A stretch of 46,938 nt of DNA from Erysipelotrichaceae bacterium (GTDB lineage: Bacteria; Bacillota_I; Bacilli_A; Erysipelotrichales; Erysipelotrichaceae). Position numbers and translations under genes: made by a program. The stretch covers positions 1-46,938 of the forward strand of contig JAAXXT010000018.1 in assembly GCA_013334325.1 (NCBI GenBank). The letters run 5' to 3'. The notes below the pieces were generated by a model. The model ran no database searches. It was not told the origin of the DNA and worked only from the letters and a program-made list of their open reading frames with translations. Shown here in pieces: positions 32,144-39,940 of this stretch. Each line of letters starts with the position of its first letter. The stretch's first letter is position 1.

Positions 32144-34353
32144 AACGCCAATTCCTCCTGTGATAACTGTGAAGAAGCGATTTCATAATAGGTAGGGCAA
32201 CTCTTCAAAAGTTCATGATGAGTTCCTGTTCCTACGACTTTACCTTCTTCTAAGACAATGATTTGATCAGCATTCATGATTGTTGAGACACGTTGAGCTA
32301 CGATCAATAAGGTCGTATTTCTAAGTTCCTTATGAAGGGCTTCTCTTAAACGTTGATCAGTTTTAAAATCTAAAGCAGAGAAACTATCATCGAAGATAAC
32401 GATTGGTGATCCTTTAACCAAAGCACGAGCGATCGATAGACGTTGCTTTTGTCCACCAGAGACATTCGCTCCAGCTTGAGCGATGTTGGTTTCAAAGCCT
32501 TCTTCTTTTTGAGTGATGAAGTCTGTCGCTTGAGCGATATCAGCTGCTTTTTTGACTTCTTCATCTGTGGCTGTTTGTTTACCATATTTCAAGTTGAAAT
32601 TGACACTACCAGATAAGAGCATACCTTTTTGAGGTACATAACTGATCGTCTCATGGAGATCATGTTGAGAGACTTCTCGGATATCGACACCATTGACTTT
32701 GATTGAACCAGCTGTGACATCATAGAATCGAGGAATCAAGTTAATCAAAGTACTCTTACCTGAACCGGTAGAACCGATAAAGGCAGTTGTTTGACCACGT
32801 TGTGCGGTAAAGCTTACATCATGAAGAACATCTTCATTGGCTTTTCCATATCGGAAAGAGACATTATTGAATTCGACCATCCCGATTTTGGAATTATCGA
32901 AGGCTTTAGGACTTTCAGGATCTACGATCTTGTTTTTAACAGCAAGAACATCGGCTATACGAGATGCGGAAACTTCAGCACGAGGCAAGATGATAAAGAC
33001 CATCGAGATCATAAGGAAGCTCATAATGACTTGCATTGCATATTGCATAAAGGCCATCATCTGTCCAATTTGTAGATTGGAGGCATCAATTTGTTTCGCC
33101 CCAAACCATACGATCAAGATAACCGTTAAGTTCATGATCAACATCATGAAAGGCATTAATACGATCATGACACGATTCACAAACAATAAGGTATCCGCTA
33201 AATTTCTATTGGCTTTGTCGAAACGTTTGGCTTCGAATTTTTGATTACCGAAAGCACGGACAACCATCAATCCACTTAGACCTTCACGGGCAACCAAGTT
33301 CAATTGGTCAACCAGTTTCTGAGTCATTTTGAATTTAGGCACCGCTACAGTAAAGATCACACTGATCATACCGATAAGTAAGGTGACCGCTAATCCAATG
33401 ATCCAAACCATAGAGGTATTGGTTTTAAAGATCATCCAAATACCACCAACAGCTAAGATAGGTGCATAGAAGAGGATCCTTATCCCCATCGTGATCAGCA
33501 TTTGGACTTGAGTCACATCATTTGTGGTACGCGTAATCAATGAAGACGCCGCAAAGTGATCGAACTCTTCATTGGAGAAGGTCTCTACTTTATTGAAGAT
33601 GTCTTTTCTTAGGTTTCTAGAAAGGGCAGCACCGATCCTAGAAGAGATAAAGACTACAGTGATCATCGCAAGAGCACCCAATAAGGTGATCAAGAGCATG
33701 ATGACTCCAGTACTAAGGATGTAATTCATTTGTTTAGCATTCATATCTACACCTAATTCAGTGTAGAAGGCTTTGGCGATGACGACTCCTGTTTGTTTAA
33801 GTAGGGTCTCACTTACTGCACCAGATGTCGCTTGAGCGCCTAATAAACCAGCAGCAGGAATCATTTTTAAAGTTGGGGTTAAAGCATAAAGCTTGGCCAC
33901 ATCGATGTCTGTCATCGACAATGAACCACTCCCAGATCCAGTTCCCATGGATTTTGCGACTGTGATCATGGTCCAAATCGATTGACCAAAGGTCTTATCA
34001 AGTTGACCACGATCTTCCGCAGTGATGTCTTCATTGAGAATATAGATTTGATTAGTTGCTGCGAATGGATATTTCTTGATGTCTGCAGCGGTAGGCGCTG
34101 TGATCAAGGTATAGGAGTTATCCAATAAGAGCTTTTGTTCATCGGTTGCTAAGGTGTGAATGAAATCATAGCCATTTAAGCTAAGAGCATCCGGTGAAGC
34201 ATGGGTGATCCCGTTTTGTTGAATGCCAATCGTAACGATGTTGGACATGTAATTAGGCAAGTTTAGATCCGCAGAAGCTTGGATAAACAAGAGCCCAATC
34301 GATAACAGGAGCATAAAGATAAACGGTTTGAAATACTTACTTAGTCTGATCAT
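32140..34353 (-). CDS. Heterodimeric ABC exporter, subunit with degenerate Walker B
   Basis: 737 residues, longer than usual because about 165 residues (45-210) lie between TM1 and TM2 and probably form an outside domain. Walker A GSTGSGKS is at 527-534 and the signature VSGGQ at 631-635. The Walker B is VIFDD, with Asp656 where glutamate is needed, so this subunit's own ATP site should be inactive. The signature it supplies to the partner is canonical, which together gives one good and one degenerate site. The gene lies 11 bases after marR. Confidence 0.93.
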   Translation of the reverse strand: MIRLSKYFKPFIFMLLLSIGLLFIQASADLNLPNYMSNIVTIGIQQNGITHASPDALSLNGYDFIHTLATDEQKLLLDNSYTLITAPTAADIKKYPFAATNQIYILNEDITAEDRGQLDKTFGQSIWTMITVAKSMGTGSGSGSLSMTDIDVAKLYALTPTLKMIPAAGLLGAQATSGAVSETLLKQTGVVIAKAFYTELGVDMNAKQMNYILSTGVIMLLITLLGALAMITVVFISSRIGAALSRNLRKDIFNKVETFSNEEFDHFAASSLITRTTNDVTQVQMLITMGIRILFYAPILAVGGIWMIFKTNTSMVWIIGLAVTLLIGMISVIFTVAVPKFKMTQKLVDQLNLVAREGLSGLMVVRAFGNQKFEAKRFDKANRNLADTLLFVNRVMIVLMPFMMLIMNLTVILIVWFGAKQIDASNLQIGQMMAFMQYAMQVIMSFLMISMVFIILPRAEVSASRIADVLAVKNKIVDPESPKAFDNSKIGMVEFNNVSFRYGKANEDVLHDVSFTAQRGQTTAFIGSTGSGKSTLINLIPRFYDVTAGSIKVNGVDIREVSQHDLHETISYVPQKGMLLSGSVNFNLKYGKQTATDEEVKKAADIAQATDFITQKEEGFETNIAQAGANVSGGQKQRLSIARALVKGSPIVIFDDSFSALDFKTDQRLREALHKELRNTTLLIVAQRVSTIMNADQIIVLEEGKVVGTGTHHELLKSCPTYYEIASSQLSQEELAL

Positions 34354-34364
34354 TGTGTTTTCCT

Positions 34365-34820
34365 TTATTTCTTTTCTTGAGACATATTCATTGTACTCAT
34401 CGTATACTCAAGCATCTTATCGATGAGCCTCATTAGGTTTTGGGTATCTTCTTCACCCAAGAAACTAAATAATCCATCCAAATAAATCGTTGTTTGCCCA
34501 AAAGCAAACCTTAAAGCTGATATTCCATTTTCTGTAAGTTTGACAAGAGTGATCCTGCGATCATTCTCATCATAACTTCTTTCGACGAAACCTTGATGCT
34601 CTAAGGTGTCTACCATTTGTGTGGTTGCTGCATTACTGATTTCAAGTTTCGAACTGATTTGTGAGATCATGACGGCTTGTCCCTGATTGATCGAATGGAT
34701 TGCGACCAAGAGCCATGCATTACATTTCTGTTTGTCTTTGGCATTACGACGCATGATGCGTTGTAAGTTCATATACTTTTCCATGAAGTCATGATAACGC
34801 TCTTGTTTTAGTTCATCCAT
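34365..34820 (-). CDS. MarR-family transcriptional regulator
   Basis: 151 residues with a winged-helix domain: the recognition helix region KLEISNAATTQMVDTLEHQGF, then the wing YDENDRRITLVKLTENG. Helices at both ends form the dimer interface. It heads an operon with the two exporter subunits and most likely represses it, releasing DNA when a ligand binds. A perfect palindrome next to the -10 is its probable operator. AAGGAG precedes the ATG at 34820. Confidence 0.92.
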   Translation of the reverse strand: MDELKQERYHDFMEKYMNLQRIMRRNAKDKQKCNAWLLVAIHSINQGQAVMISQISSKLEISNAATTQMVDTLEHQGFVERSYDENDRRITLVKLTENGISALRFAFGQTTIYLDGLFSFLGEEDTQNLMRLIDKMLEYTMSTMNMSQEKK

Positions 34821-34850
34821 AAGTCTCCTTTAGGTCGTTAAGCAGGTTAA

Positions 34851-34869
34851 TGATTAAGACACTTAATCA
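34851..34869 (-). promoter_or_regulatory. Palindromic operator for the MarR regulator
   Basis: TGATTAAG, a three-base centre ACA, then CTTAATCA: two perfect 8-base half-sites. It abuts the -10 element of the marR promoter and covers the expected transcription start, which is a typical position for autorepression. Confidence 0.82.
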
Positions 34870-34897
34870 ATATAGTCCTATTAGAAGACAATGTAAA
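34869..34897 (-). promoter_or_regulatory. Promoter of the marR-ABC operon
   Basis: On the minus strand TTTACA (34897-34892) and TATATT (34874-34869) are separated by 17 bases, and the operator follows at once. Confidence 0.78.
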
Positions 34898-35002
34898 GCA
34901 AAATAATATGGGAAATTATGTTTAATAGGATTAGAGCACTCTATGAGCATAAGATTAGTCAATTAAGATGTCACTCTTTACAATATTAATAGGAAATAAA
35001 TC

Positions 35003-35632
35003 ATGAACCTCACCTCAAAAGTATCTCTCCCTATGAACCTTCTCCCTAATCAACTCTATCCTGTGATCTATCTTTTACATGGGATGGGAAGTGATGAAGA
35101 AGATATATTCAGTTTATTCGAAGATCTAAAAGAAGAAGCCATCCTTATTGCGATCAGAGGACCTCTTCAAAGAGGACCAGGGTATGCCTATTTTGATGTC
35201 TTAAGAATAGGTTATCCTGTGATCGAATCTTTTGATTCGATCGTGAATGAAATAGAAGCATATACGAATCTAGCTCAAAAGCTTTATCCCATCGATCCAC
35301 AGAGACAATTCTTTGCGGGTTTTAGTCAAGGAGCTATTTTATCGATGAGTTTAGCGATAAAAATGGGAGATCGACTCAAAGGCATCGTCGCTCTTCATGG
35401 CTATGTTCCTCAACACGTCTCATCAGGAAAAATTGCCGATCTAGAAAATGTATTGGTCTATATCGCTCATGGCCAAAGCGATGAAATGTTTTCAATGTCT
35501 ATAGGTAAACTCAATGAAGCATTCTTTAGAGATCGTTCACCTCATGTGACCTTTAATCCAGTTCCTCATGGACATTGGATCAGCGATCAAGAGAAGAAAG
35601 ATACTTTACAGTGGTTAAGGGTTAATCTGTGA
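35003..35632 (+). CDS. Phospholipase/carboxylesterase-family hydrolase
   Basis: 209 residues, alpha/beta fold of the Abhydrolase_2 type. The oxyanion region is LLHGMGSDEED near the start, the nucleophile is in GFSQGA at about 110-115, the acid is in HGQSDEMF and the histidine is in VPHGHWIS. It is a cytoplasmic esterase with no signal peptide; the substrate is unknown. AGGAAA precedes the ATG. The divergent marR promoter region lies upstream. Confidence 0.88.
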   Translation: MNLTSKVSLPMNLLPNQLYPVIYLLHGMGSDEEDIFSLFEDLKEEAILIAIRGPLQRGPGYAYFDVLRIGYPVIESFDSIVNEIEAYTNLAQKLYPIDPQRQFFAGFSQGAILSMSLAIKMGDRLKGIVALHGYVPQHVSSGKIADLENVLVYIAHGQSDEMFSMSIGKLNEAFFRDRSPHVTFNPVPHGHWISDQEKKDTLQWLRVNL

Positions 35633-35689
35633 GTTTATAAAGAAATCTTGTATACTAGAGATAGCGTTATTCACCTAAGTGTAATCACA

Positions 35690-36262
35690 ATGAACATTAC
35701 GATAAAACCTTTAAGTCCAGATCTTGCGTTAACGTATATTGACTATCTAGAAAAGATGGATTTTCAACACGCTCCTGATTGGTCAGGCTGTTTCTGTCGA
35801 TTCTATCATTCAGCGTGTACAGATCTTCAATGGAAAGCTCGTACTCCAGAAGAGAATAAAGCAGAAGCATTCTCAGCCATACAAGAAGGATCTATGAAAG
35901 GTTTCTTAGCTTTTCATGATGATCAATGTGTAGCTTGGGTCAACGCAAACAACATCAAGGCTTATCCTAAACTACAAGAATTCCTTGACTTACCCATAAT
36001 TCTGCCGCAAACGGCTTGTATTGTATGTTTCGTTATTCATCCCCAGTTTAGAAATCAAGGGATCGCACGTCAATTGATTGATGCTTGTGTGCTTGCTTAT
36101 GAAAACGAAGGCTATGACGCTTTAATGGGCTTTCCCTTTGAGAATATAAATTCTCCTGAAAAAGCGTATCATGGGACCCCTAAGATGTATTTAGAAAAAG
36201 GTTTCGAATGTTTAGAAGAAAGAGAAGGGATCTTTATGATGAGAAAGGTTTTTAAGAAATGA
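35690..36262 (+). CDS. GNAT-family N-acetyltransferase
   Basis: 190 residues. The acetyl-CoA pocket is visible in IVCFVIHPQFRNQGIARQLIDAC (motif A, with RNQGIA). An N-terminal part has the unusual SGCFCRFYH, which recurs in one GNAT subgroup. The ATG at 35690 has only a weak ribosome binding site; an upstream TTG at 35648 sits just before a TATACT and was not chosen. It overlaps the next gene by four bases. The substrate is unknown. Confidence 0.83.
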   Translation: MNITIKPLSPDLALTYIDYLEKMDFQHAPDWSGCFCRFYHSACTDLQWKARTPEENKAEAFSAIQEGSMKGFLAFHDDQCVAWVNANNIKAYPKLQEFLDLPIILPQTACIVCFVIHPQFRNQGIARQLIDACVLAYENEGYDALMGFPFENINSPEKAYHGTPKMYLEKGFECLEEREGIFMMRKVFKK

Positions 36263-36906
36263 TCAATCGTTTAGAAATGATCTTATATAAAATATTCTTT
36301 TGGGGTATGGTCCCAACGATCTTTTTCCTCGCTGGATGGTGGTCCAGTATAGGACTACAAGACAAGCAAGAAATCTTCTCAATAGCCTTGGCGGGCTTAG
36401 GTTTTGGGATCTTGATCGACGTGTTGGTTTTAAAGCCTTGGTTAAAGTCATTAGAGACCTTATCAAATTGGATACTGATCAGTGTTTATGTCTTTTACTC
36501 CATTATGGTCTTAGGTTTCTTTATGGGAGTGCCTCTATTTAATCTTGGATTAGGAATCTTAGCTGGCCGATTTATGGCTCGCATTGGTCTATATAAAAAA
36601 CTGCCTAAAGATAAAATGGATAAGTTGATTCATTCTACAGCGAGATTCACTACGATCATACTCTTTGGGATCTGTCTAATTTCAGCTTGGATCGCACTTA
36701 AAGATCCGCTAGATACCGCAATCAATCTTCAAGGGATGTTTCAATTAGGCTTTACTGTAACCAGTATTATGGTTTTAGGCTTAGTGATCTTTGGGGGAAT
36801 ATTCTTATTGATCCTTCAATATATACTAACGCTTAGATTTGCGAAATATGAACTTAAACATATCGCTTTTGATCCTCAAGATCCTTTCTATCGTCCAGTA
36901 AGTTAA
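36259..36906 (+). CDS. Hypothetical membrane protein
   Basis: 215 residues with six hydrophobic segments spread over the length, ending in a charged tail (HIAFDPQDPFYRPVS). The start ATG overlaps the acetyltransferase stop (ATGA), so both are translated together. I do not recognise the family. Confidence 0.72.
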   Translation: MINRLEMILYKIFFWGMVPTIFFLAGWWSSIGLQDKQEIFSIALAGLGFGILIDVLVLKPWLKSLETLSNWILISVYVFYSIMVLGFFMGVPLFNLGLGILAGRFMARIGLYKKLPKDKMDKLIHSTARFTTIILFGICLISAWIALKDPLDTAINLQGMFQLGFTVTSIMVLGLVIFGGIFLLILQYILTLRFAKYELKHIAFDPQDPFYRPVS

Positions 36907-36942
36907 GCTCTTGTCTAGGATTGAACTTAATGACTTATAATA

Positions 36943-36965
36943 AAGAGGGTTAAACCTTCTTTTTA
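36943..36965 (+). terminator. Terminator-like hairpin before ybaK
   Basis: AAGAGGGT pairs with ACCTTCTT (one G-U pair) around TAA and is followed by TTTT. It ends the acetyltransferase/membrane protein unit. A TATAAT at 36936-36941 touches its left side. Confidence 0.6.
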
Positions 36966-36984
36966 TGATAAGGAGCTAAGTAGT

Positions 36985-37470
36985 ATGGATAAAACAAACG
37001 CATTAAGAATCTTAGATAAAGCTAAGATTCCTTATACTCTACATACTTATGAGTCTGATGGGATCGCTTTGGATGCGATAGAAGTGTCTCATCGAATCCA
37101 TGAGTCAATAGATAAAGTCTATAAGACCTTGATCGGTGTTGGGGCCTCAAAACGTTATATCGTTTTGGTCATCAATGGGGCAGATGAAGTCGACTTAAAA
37201 AAAGCAGCCCTCTTTCTCAATGAGAAGAATCTTGAATTGATTCCTGTCTTATCACTCTTAAGTGTTTCAGGTTATGTAAGAGGGGGTTGTAGTCCTGTTG
37301 GGATGAAGAAACAATTCACGACCGTTTTCGATGAGAAGATCTTAAATCTTGACCGTGTTATTGTTTCTGCGGGTAGGATCGGACTTCAAATGGAGCTTGA
37401 GTCTAAAACACTTATCGCTTGTGTTGATGGGAAAGTAGCTGATTTGGTTAAAACGAAGGCATTTATTTAA
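36985..37470 (+). CDS. ybaK: Cys-tRNA(Pro) deacylase YbaK
   Basis: 161 residues, the usual YbaK length. Conserved features are KTLIGVGASKRYIVLVI, the active-site lysine region DLKKAALFL and the loop GYVRGGCSPVGMKKQ. It removes cysteine wrongly attached to tRNA-Pro (the editing function missing from many prolyl-tRNA synthetases). AAGGAG precedes the ATG. It stands alone. Confidence 0.93.
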   Translation: MDKTNALRILDKAKIPYTLHTYESDGIALDAIEVSHRIHESIDKVYKTLIGVGASKRYIVLVINGADEVDLKKAALFLNEKNLELIPVLSLLSVSGYVRGGCSPVGMKKQFTTVFDEKILNLDRVIVSAGRIGLQMELESKTLIACVDGKVADLVKTKAFI

Positions 37471-37542
37471 ATAAACAATGCACCTCATGATATACTTATT
37501 TCGCTGAAACTGTGCCCAAAGTGTGGCTCAAAGGAAACAAAA

Positions 37543-37884
37543 ATGCTAAATCAATTAAAAGATACATTAGGTAAACCTGTCCTAAATCCAGACGCAAAAG
37601 ATGCCTCGATGAAAGTCTTGGTGGGTACAAGTGAAGGTTGGGATCATGTGATGCGGGTGTTTGAACTTGAAGTAGGTGGATATACTCCTAAACACGCTCA
37701 TGATTGGCCTCATATCAACTATGTGCTTGAAGGAAGTGGAGTATTATTTCTAAATGGTGTTGAGAATAAAGTAGAAGCAGGATCCTATGCCTATATCCCA
37801 AGCAATGAGCTTCATCAATTTAAAAATGTGGGAGATAAGGTCTTTAAATTTATCTGTATTGTCCCAAGTGAGAACCATAAATAA
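37543..37884 (+). CDS. Small cupin-domain protein
   Basis: 113 residues forming a single cupin barrel. Metal ligands are expected in KHAHDWPHINYVLEGSG (motif 1: histidines plus a glutamate) and ELHQFKN (motif 2 histidine). It is a cytoplasmic protein of unknown role; single-domain cupins bind small molecules or metals. AAAGGAAAC precedes the ATG, and a TATACT at 37492-37497 may be its -10. Confidence 0.85.
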   Translation: MLNQLKDTLGKPVLNPDAKDASMKVLVGTSEGWDHVMRVFELEVGGYTPKHAHDWPHINYVLEGSGVLFLNGVENKVEAGSYAYIPSNELHQFKNVGDKVFKFICIVPSENHK

Positions 37885-37910
37885 AATCAGCAATGCTGAT
37901 TTTATTTTTT
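37883..37910 (+). terminator. Terminator of the cupin gene
   Basis: AAAATCAGC and GCTGATTTT pair around AAT, followed by ATTTTTT. It lies directly at the stop codon. Confidence 0.88.
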
Positions 37911-37920
37911 ATAGAGTTTA

Positions 37921-38325
37921 TTATGTCAACTTCCCAGAAGTATGTTTAGGATGATGAGATCCTAAGAAGCGATAGATTTGTAAACTAAGGACACTTAAGA
38001 AAGCGATCAGAATAGATATACACAGTAGTAATAAGAAACCTTGGCCATTTGGATAAAGATTATGACTTAGATTGAAGTAAATGATGGTGATAAGATCAGC
38101 AATCAAACTGATCGTTAAACTGGTTCCAATGATGATCCTGAGATCTTTTTCTTTATCAAAAAGAAGGACAAATAGATTCGTCAACATAAAGGTAAAAGCT
38201 GGTATTACGATTTGAAGTATAAATATCCCGTTGATCAATAAAGGTTCTTGTTCAAGATTAAAACCAAGGTTCATGATGGGTAAGGTGATCAGGACGATGA
38301 TGAAGGAATAGATCGCTTTTTTCAT
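37921..38325 (-). CDS. Hypothetical four-helix membrane protein
   Basis: 134 residues with four hydrophobic segments (about 5-22, 30-58, 65-84 and 95-117) and a basic, His-rich tail (GSHHPKHTSGK). The family is not recognised. A weak GGAG-type site precedes the ATG at 38325. Confidence 0.65.
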   Translation of the reverse strand: MKKAIYSFIIVLITLPIMNLGFNLEQEPLLINGIFILQIVIPAFTFMLTNLFVLLFDKEKDLRIIIGTSLTISLIADLITIIYFNLSHNLYPNGQGFLLLLCISILIAFLSVLSLQIYRFLGSHHPKHTSGKLT

Positions 38326-38406
38326 AAAATCTCCTGATAACAGTATATCTATACGATTTAACTTTATCTACCTCACTTGAGTGTGAGTTTGATGAAACTT
38401 TTTAAC

Positions 38407-38868
38407 CTATAACTTTAGTTTAAAATACAAAACATTTTGAAGTGGATTATCATAATAAGGACTTACTTCAATAAACCCATTTCTTTGATACAAGGAAACA
38501 GCGCTTTTTAGACTGGATAAAGTATCAAGCACCATCTCTTCATATCCGATGATTTTGGCTTCTTGTATGATTTTTTCAACTAAGAGTTGACCACAATGAT
38601 GACCTCTATATTGAGGTCGAATGTATAAACGTTTCATCTCACAACGAGTCTTATCAAAGCGACGTAAAGCGATACATCCAGCGATTTCTTCATCTATGGT
38701 GATCATATAGAGTCTTCCATCTGGTAAGGCGTATTTACCAGGTAAGGACTTTAATTCTTCATCATAGTTTTGAAAACACAGATCGATCCCAAGACTAGTT
38801 TGATACTCGATGAAGAGTTTCCTTACATCATCTAGATGATCATAAGCCGAAATTATTTCTATATTCAT
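38407..38868 (-). CDS. GNAT-family N-acetyltransferase
   Basis: 153 residues. The core is MKRLYIRPQYRGHHCGQLLVEKII, with the acetyl-CoA loop RGHHCG, and a C-terminal YQRNGF typical of this group. The ATG at 38868 has GGAGG upstream; an in-frame ATG 21 codons earlier (38931) is far from any such site and lies near the TATAAT at 38903-38908, so it was not chosen. The substrate is unknown. Confidence 0.85.
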   Translation of the reverse strand: MNIEIISAYDHLDDVRKLFIEYQTSLGIDLCFQNYDEELKSLPGKYALPDGRLYMITIDEEIAGCIALRRFDKTRCEMKRLYIRPQYRGHHCGQLLVEKIIQEAKIIGYEEMVLDTLSSLKSAVSLYQRNGFIEVSPYYDNPLQNVLYFKLKL

Positions 38869-39043
38869 AAGGTTCCTCCAATCGATGTTTGCCTTGTGTT
38901 CTATTATACTCAAGAGTTTTATAGTTTGCATAAGTTTGTGAGAAAATGCTCATAATTGATTTTCACATACGCTACCTATTAAGAGTGTTATAATAAATCC
39001 AAGTGAATTGATTTTTGTAAACAATAAGTAAATAGGAGAACTG

Positions 39044-39919
39044 ATGAACCTCAATCCAATTGAATATCAGATAATCGTAGAATCTTCTCCCAATATGATT
39101 TGGAGAGCGGGAACAGATGCATTATGCAACTATTTTAATGCGACATGGTTGAAGTTTACAGGGAAAACTATGAATGAGGAAATTGGAAATGGTTGGGCTA
39201 CTGGAGTTCATCCTGAAGATTTTGAGCGTTGTTTAAAAATCTATTTAGATAATTTCGCAACCCAAACAGATTTTGAGATGGAATATCGATTAAAGAGACA
39301 CGATGGTATCTATCGTTGGATATATGATCGAGGAGCGGCTGTTTTCTCTGATAAAAATGTGTTTGAAGGTTATATAGGAAGTTGTGTCGACGTAACGGAT
39401 AAAATTGAAGGACAGTTGATGCGTGATTTGGCTCAAAAAGATGGACTTACAGGAATCTATAATCGTCAACATTTTGAACGTTTAGGTACCACAGAATTCT
39501 TAAGAGCGAAGCGCTTTAATACGTATCTTACTTTAGTGATGATCGATATGGATGACTTTAAAAACATCAATGATACTTATGGTCATATCGCAGGAGACTT
39601 CGTTTTAAAAGAAGTCGCGCTCTTTCTTTCTAAACAGATCCGAGATTTCGATGTCTTGGCTCGTTTTGGAGGAGATGAATTCGTGATACTTATGCCCAAT
39701 ACTAAACAAAGTGAAGCCCAAACTATGGTGGATCGAGTGGACAATACTTTAAGTGAATTGAAGATCCTTTTTGAAAAAGACCTGATCAGTATCTCTGCCA
39801 GTTTTGGGATCACTCAACTTAACGAAGAAGAAAAGTTCGAAAAAGTATTGGTCGCAGCGGATAAACGTCTTTATGAGAAAAAAAGAAATCGTTCTTTAAA
39901 ACAATCCTCAGAAATTTAA
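39044..39919 (+). CDS. PAS-GGDEF diguanylate cyclase
   Basis: 291 residues. The PAS/PAC domain (about 8-122; SSPNMIWRAG to GSCVDVTDK) is followed by a GGDEF domain with the active site RFGGDEF (209-213) and an intact inhibitory site RDFD at 200-203, five residues before it. It should make c-di-GMP and be product-inhibited. The PAS ligand is unknown. No membrane segment is present. AGGAG precedes the ATG. No EAL or PilZ protein is in the window. Confidence 0.92.
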   Translation: MNLNPIEYQIIVESSPNMIWRAGTDALCNYFNATWLKFTGKTMNEEIGNGWATGVHPEDFERCLKIYLDNFATQTDFEMEYRLKRHDGIYRWIYDRGAAVFSDKNVFEGYIGSCVDVTDKIEGQLMRDLAQKDGLTGIYNRQHFERLGTTEFLRAKRFNTYLTLVMIDMDDFKNINDTYGHIAGDFVLKEVALFLSKQIRDFDVLARFGGDEFVILMPNTKQSEAQTMVDRVDNTLSELKILFEKDLISISASFGITQLNEEEKFEKVLVAADKRLYEKKRNRSLKQSSEI

Positions 39920-39940
39920 AGCCCTTGCGGGCTTTTTAAT
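39918..39940. terminator. Terminator between the GGDEF gene and lacZ
   Basis: AAAGCCC and GGGCTTT pair around TTGC, followed by TT on the plus strand. It also lies at the end of lacZ on the minus strand, so it can serve both. Confidence 0.82.
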
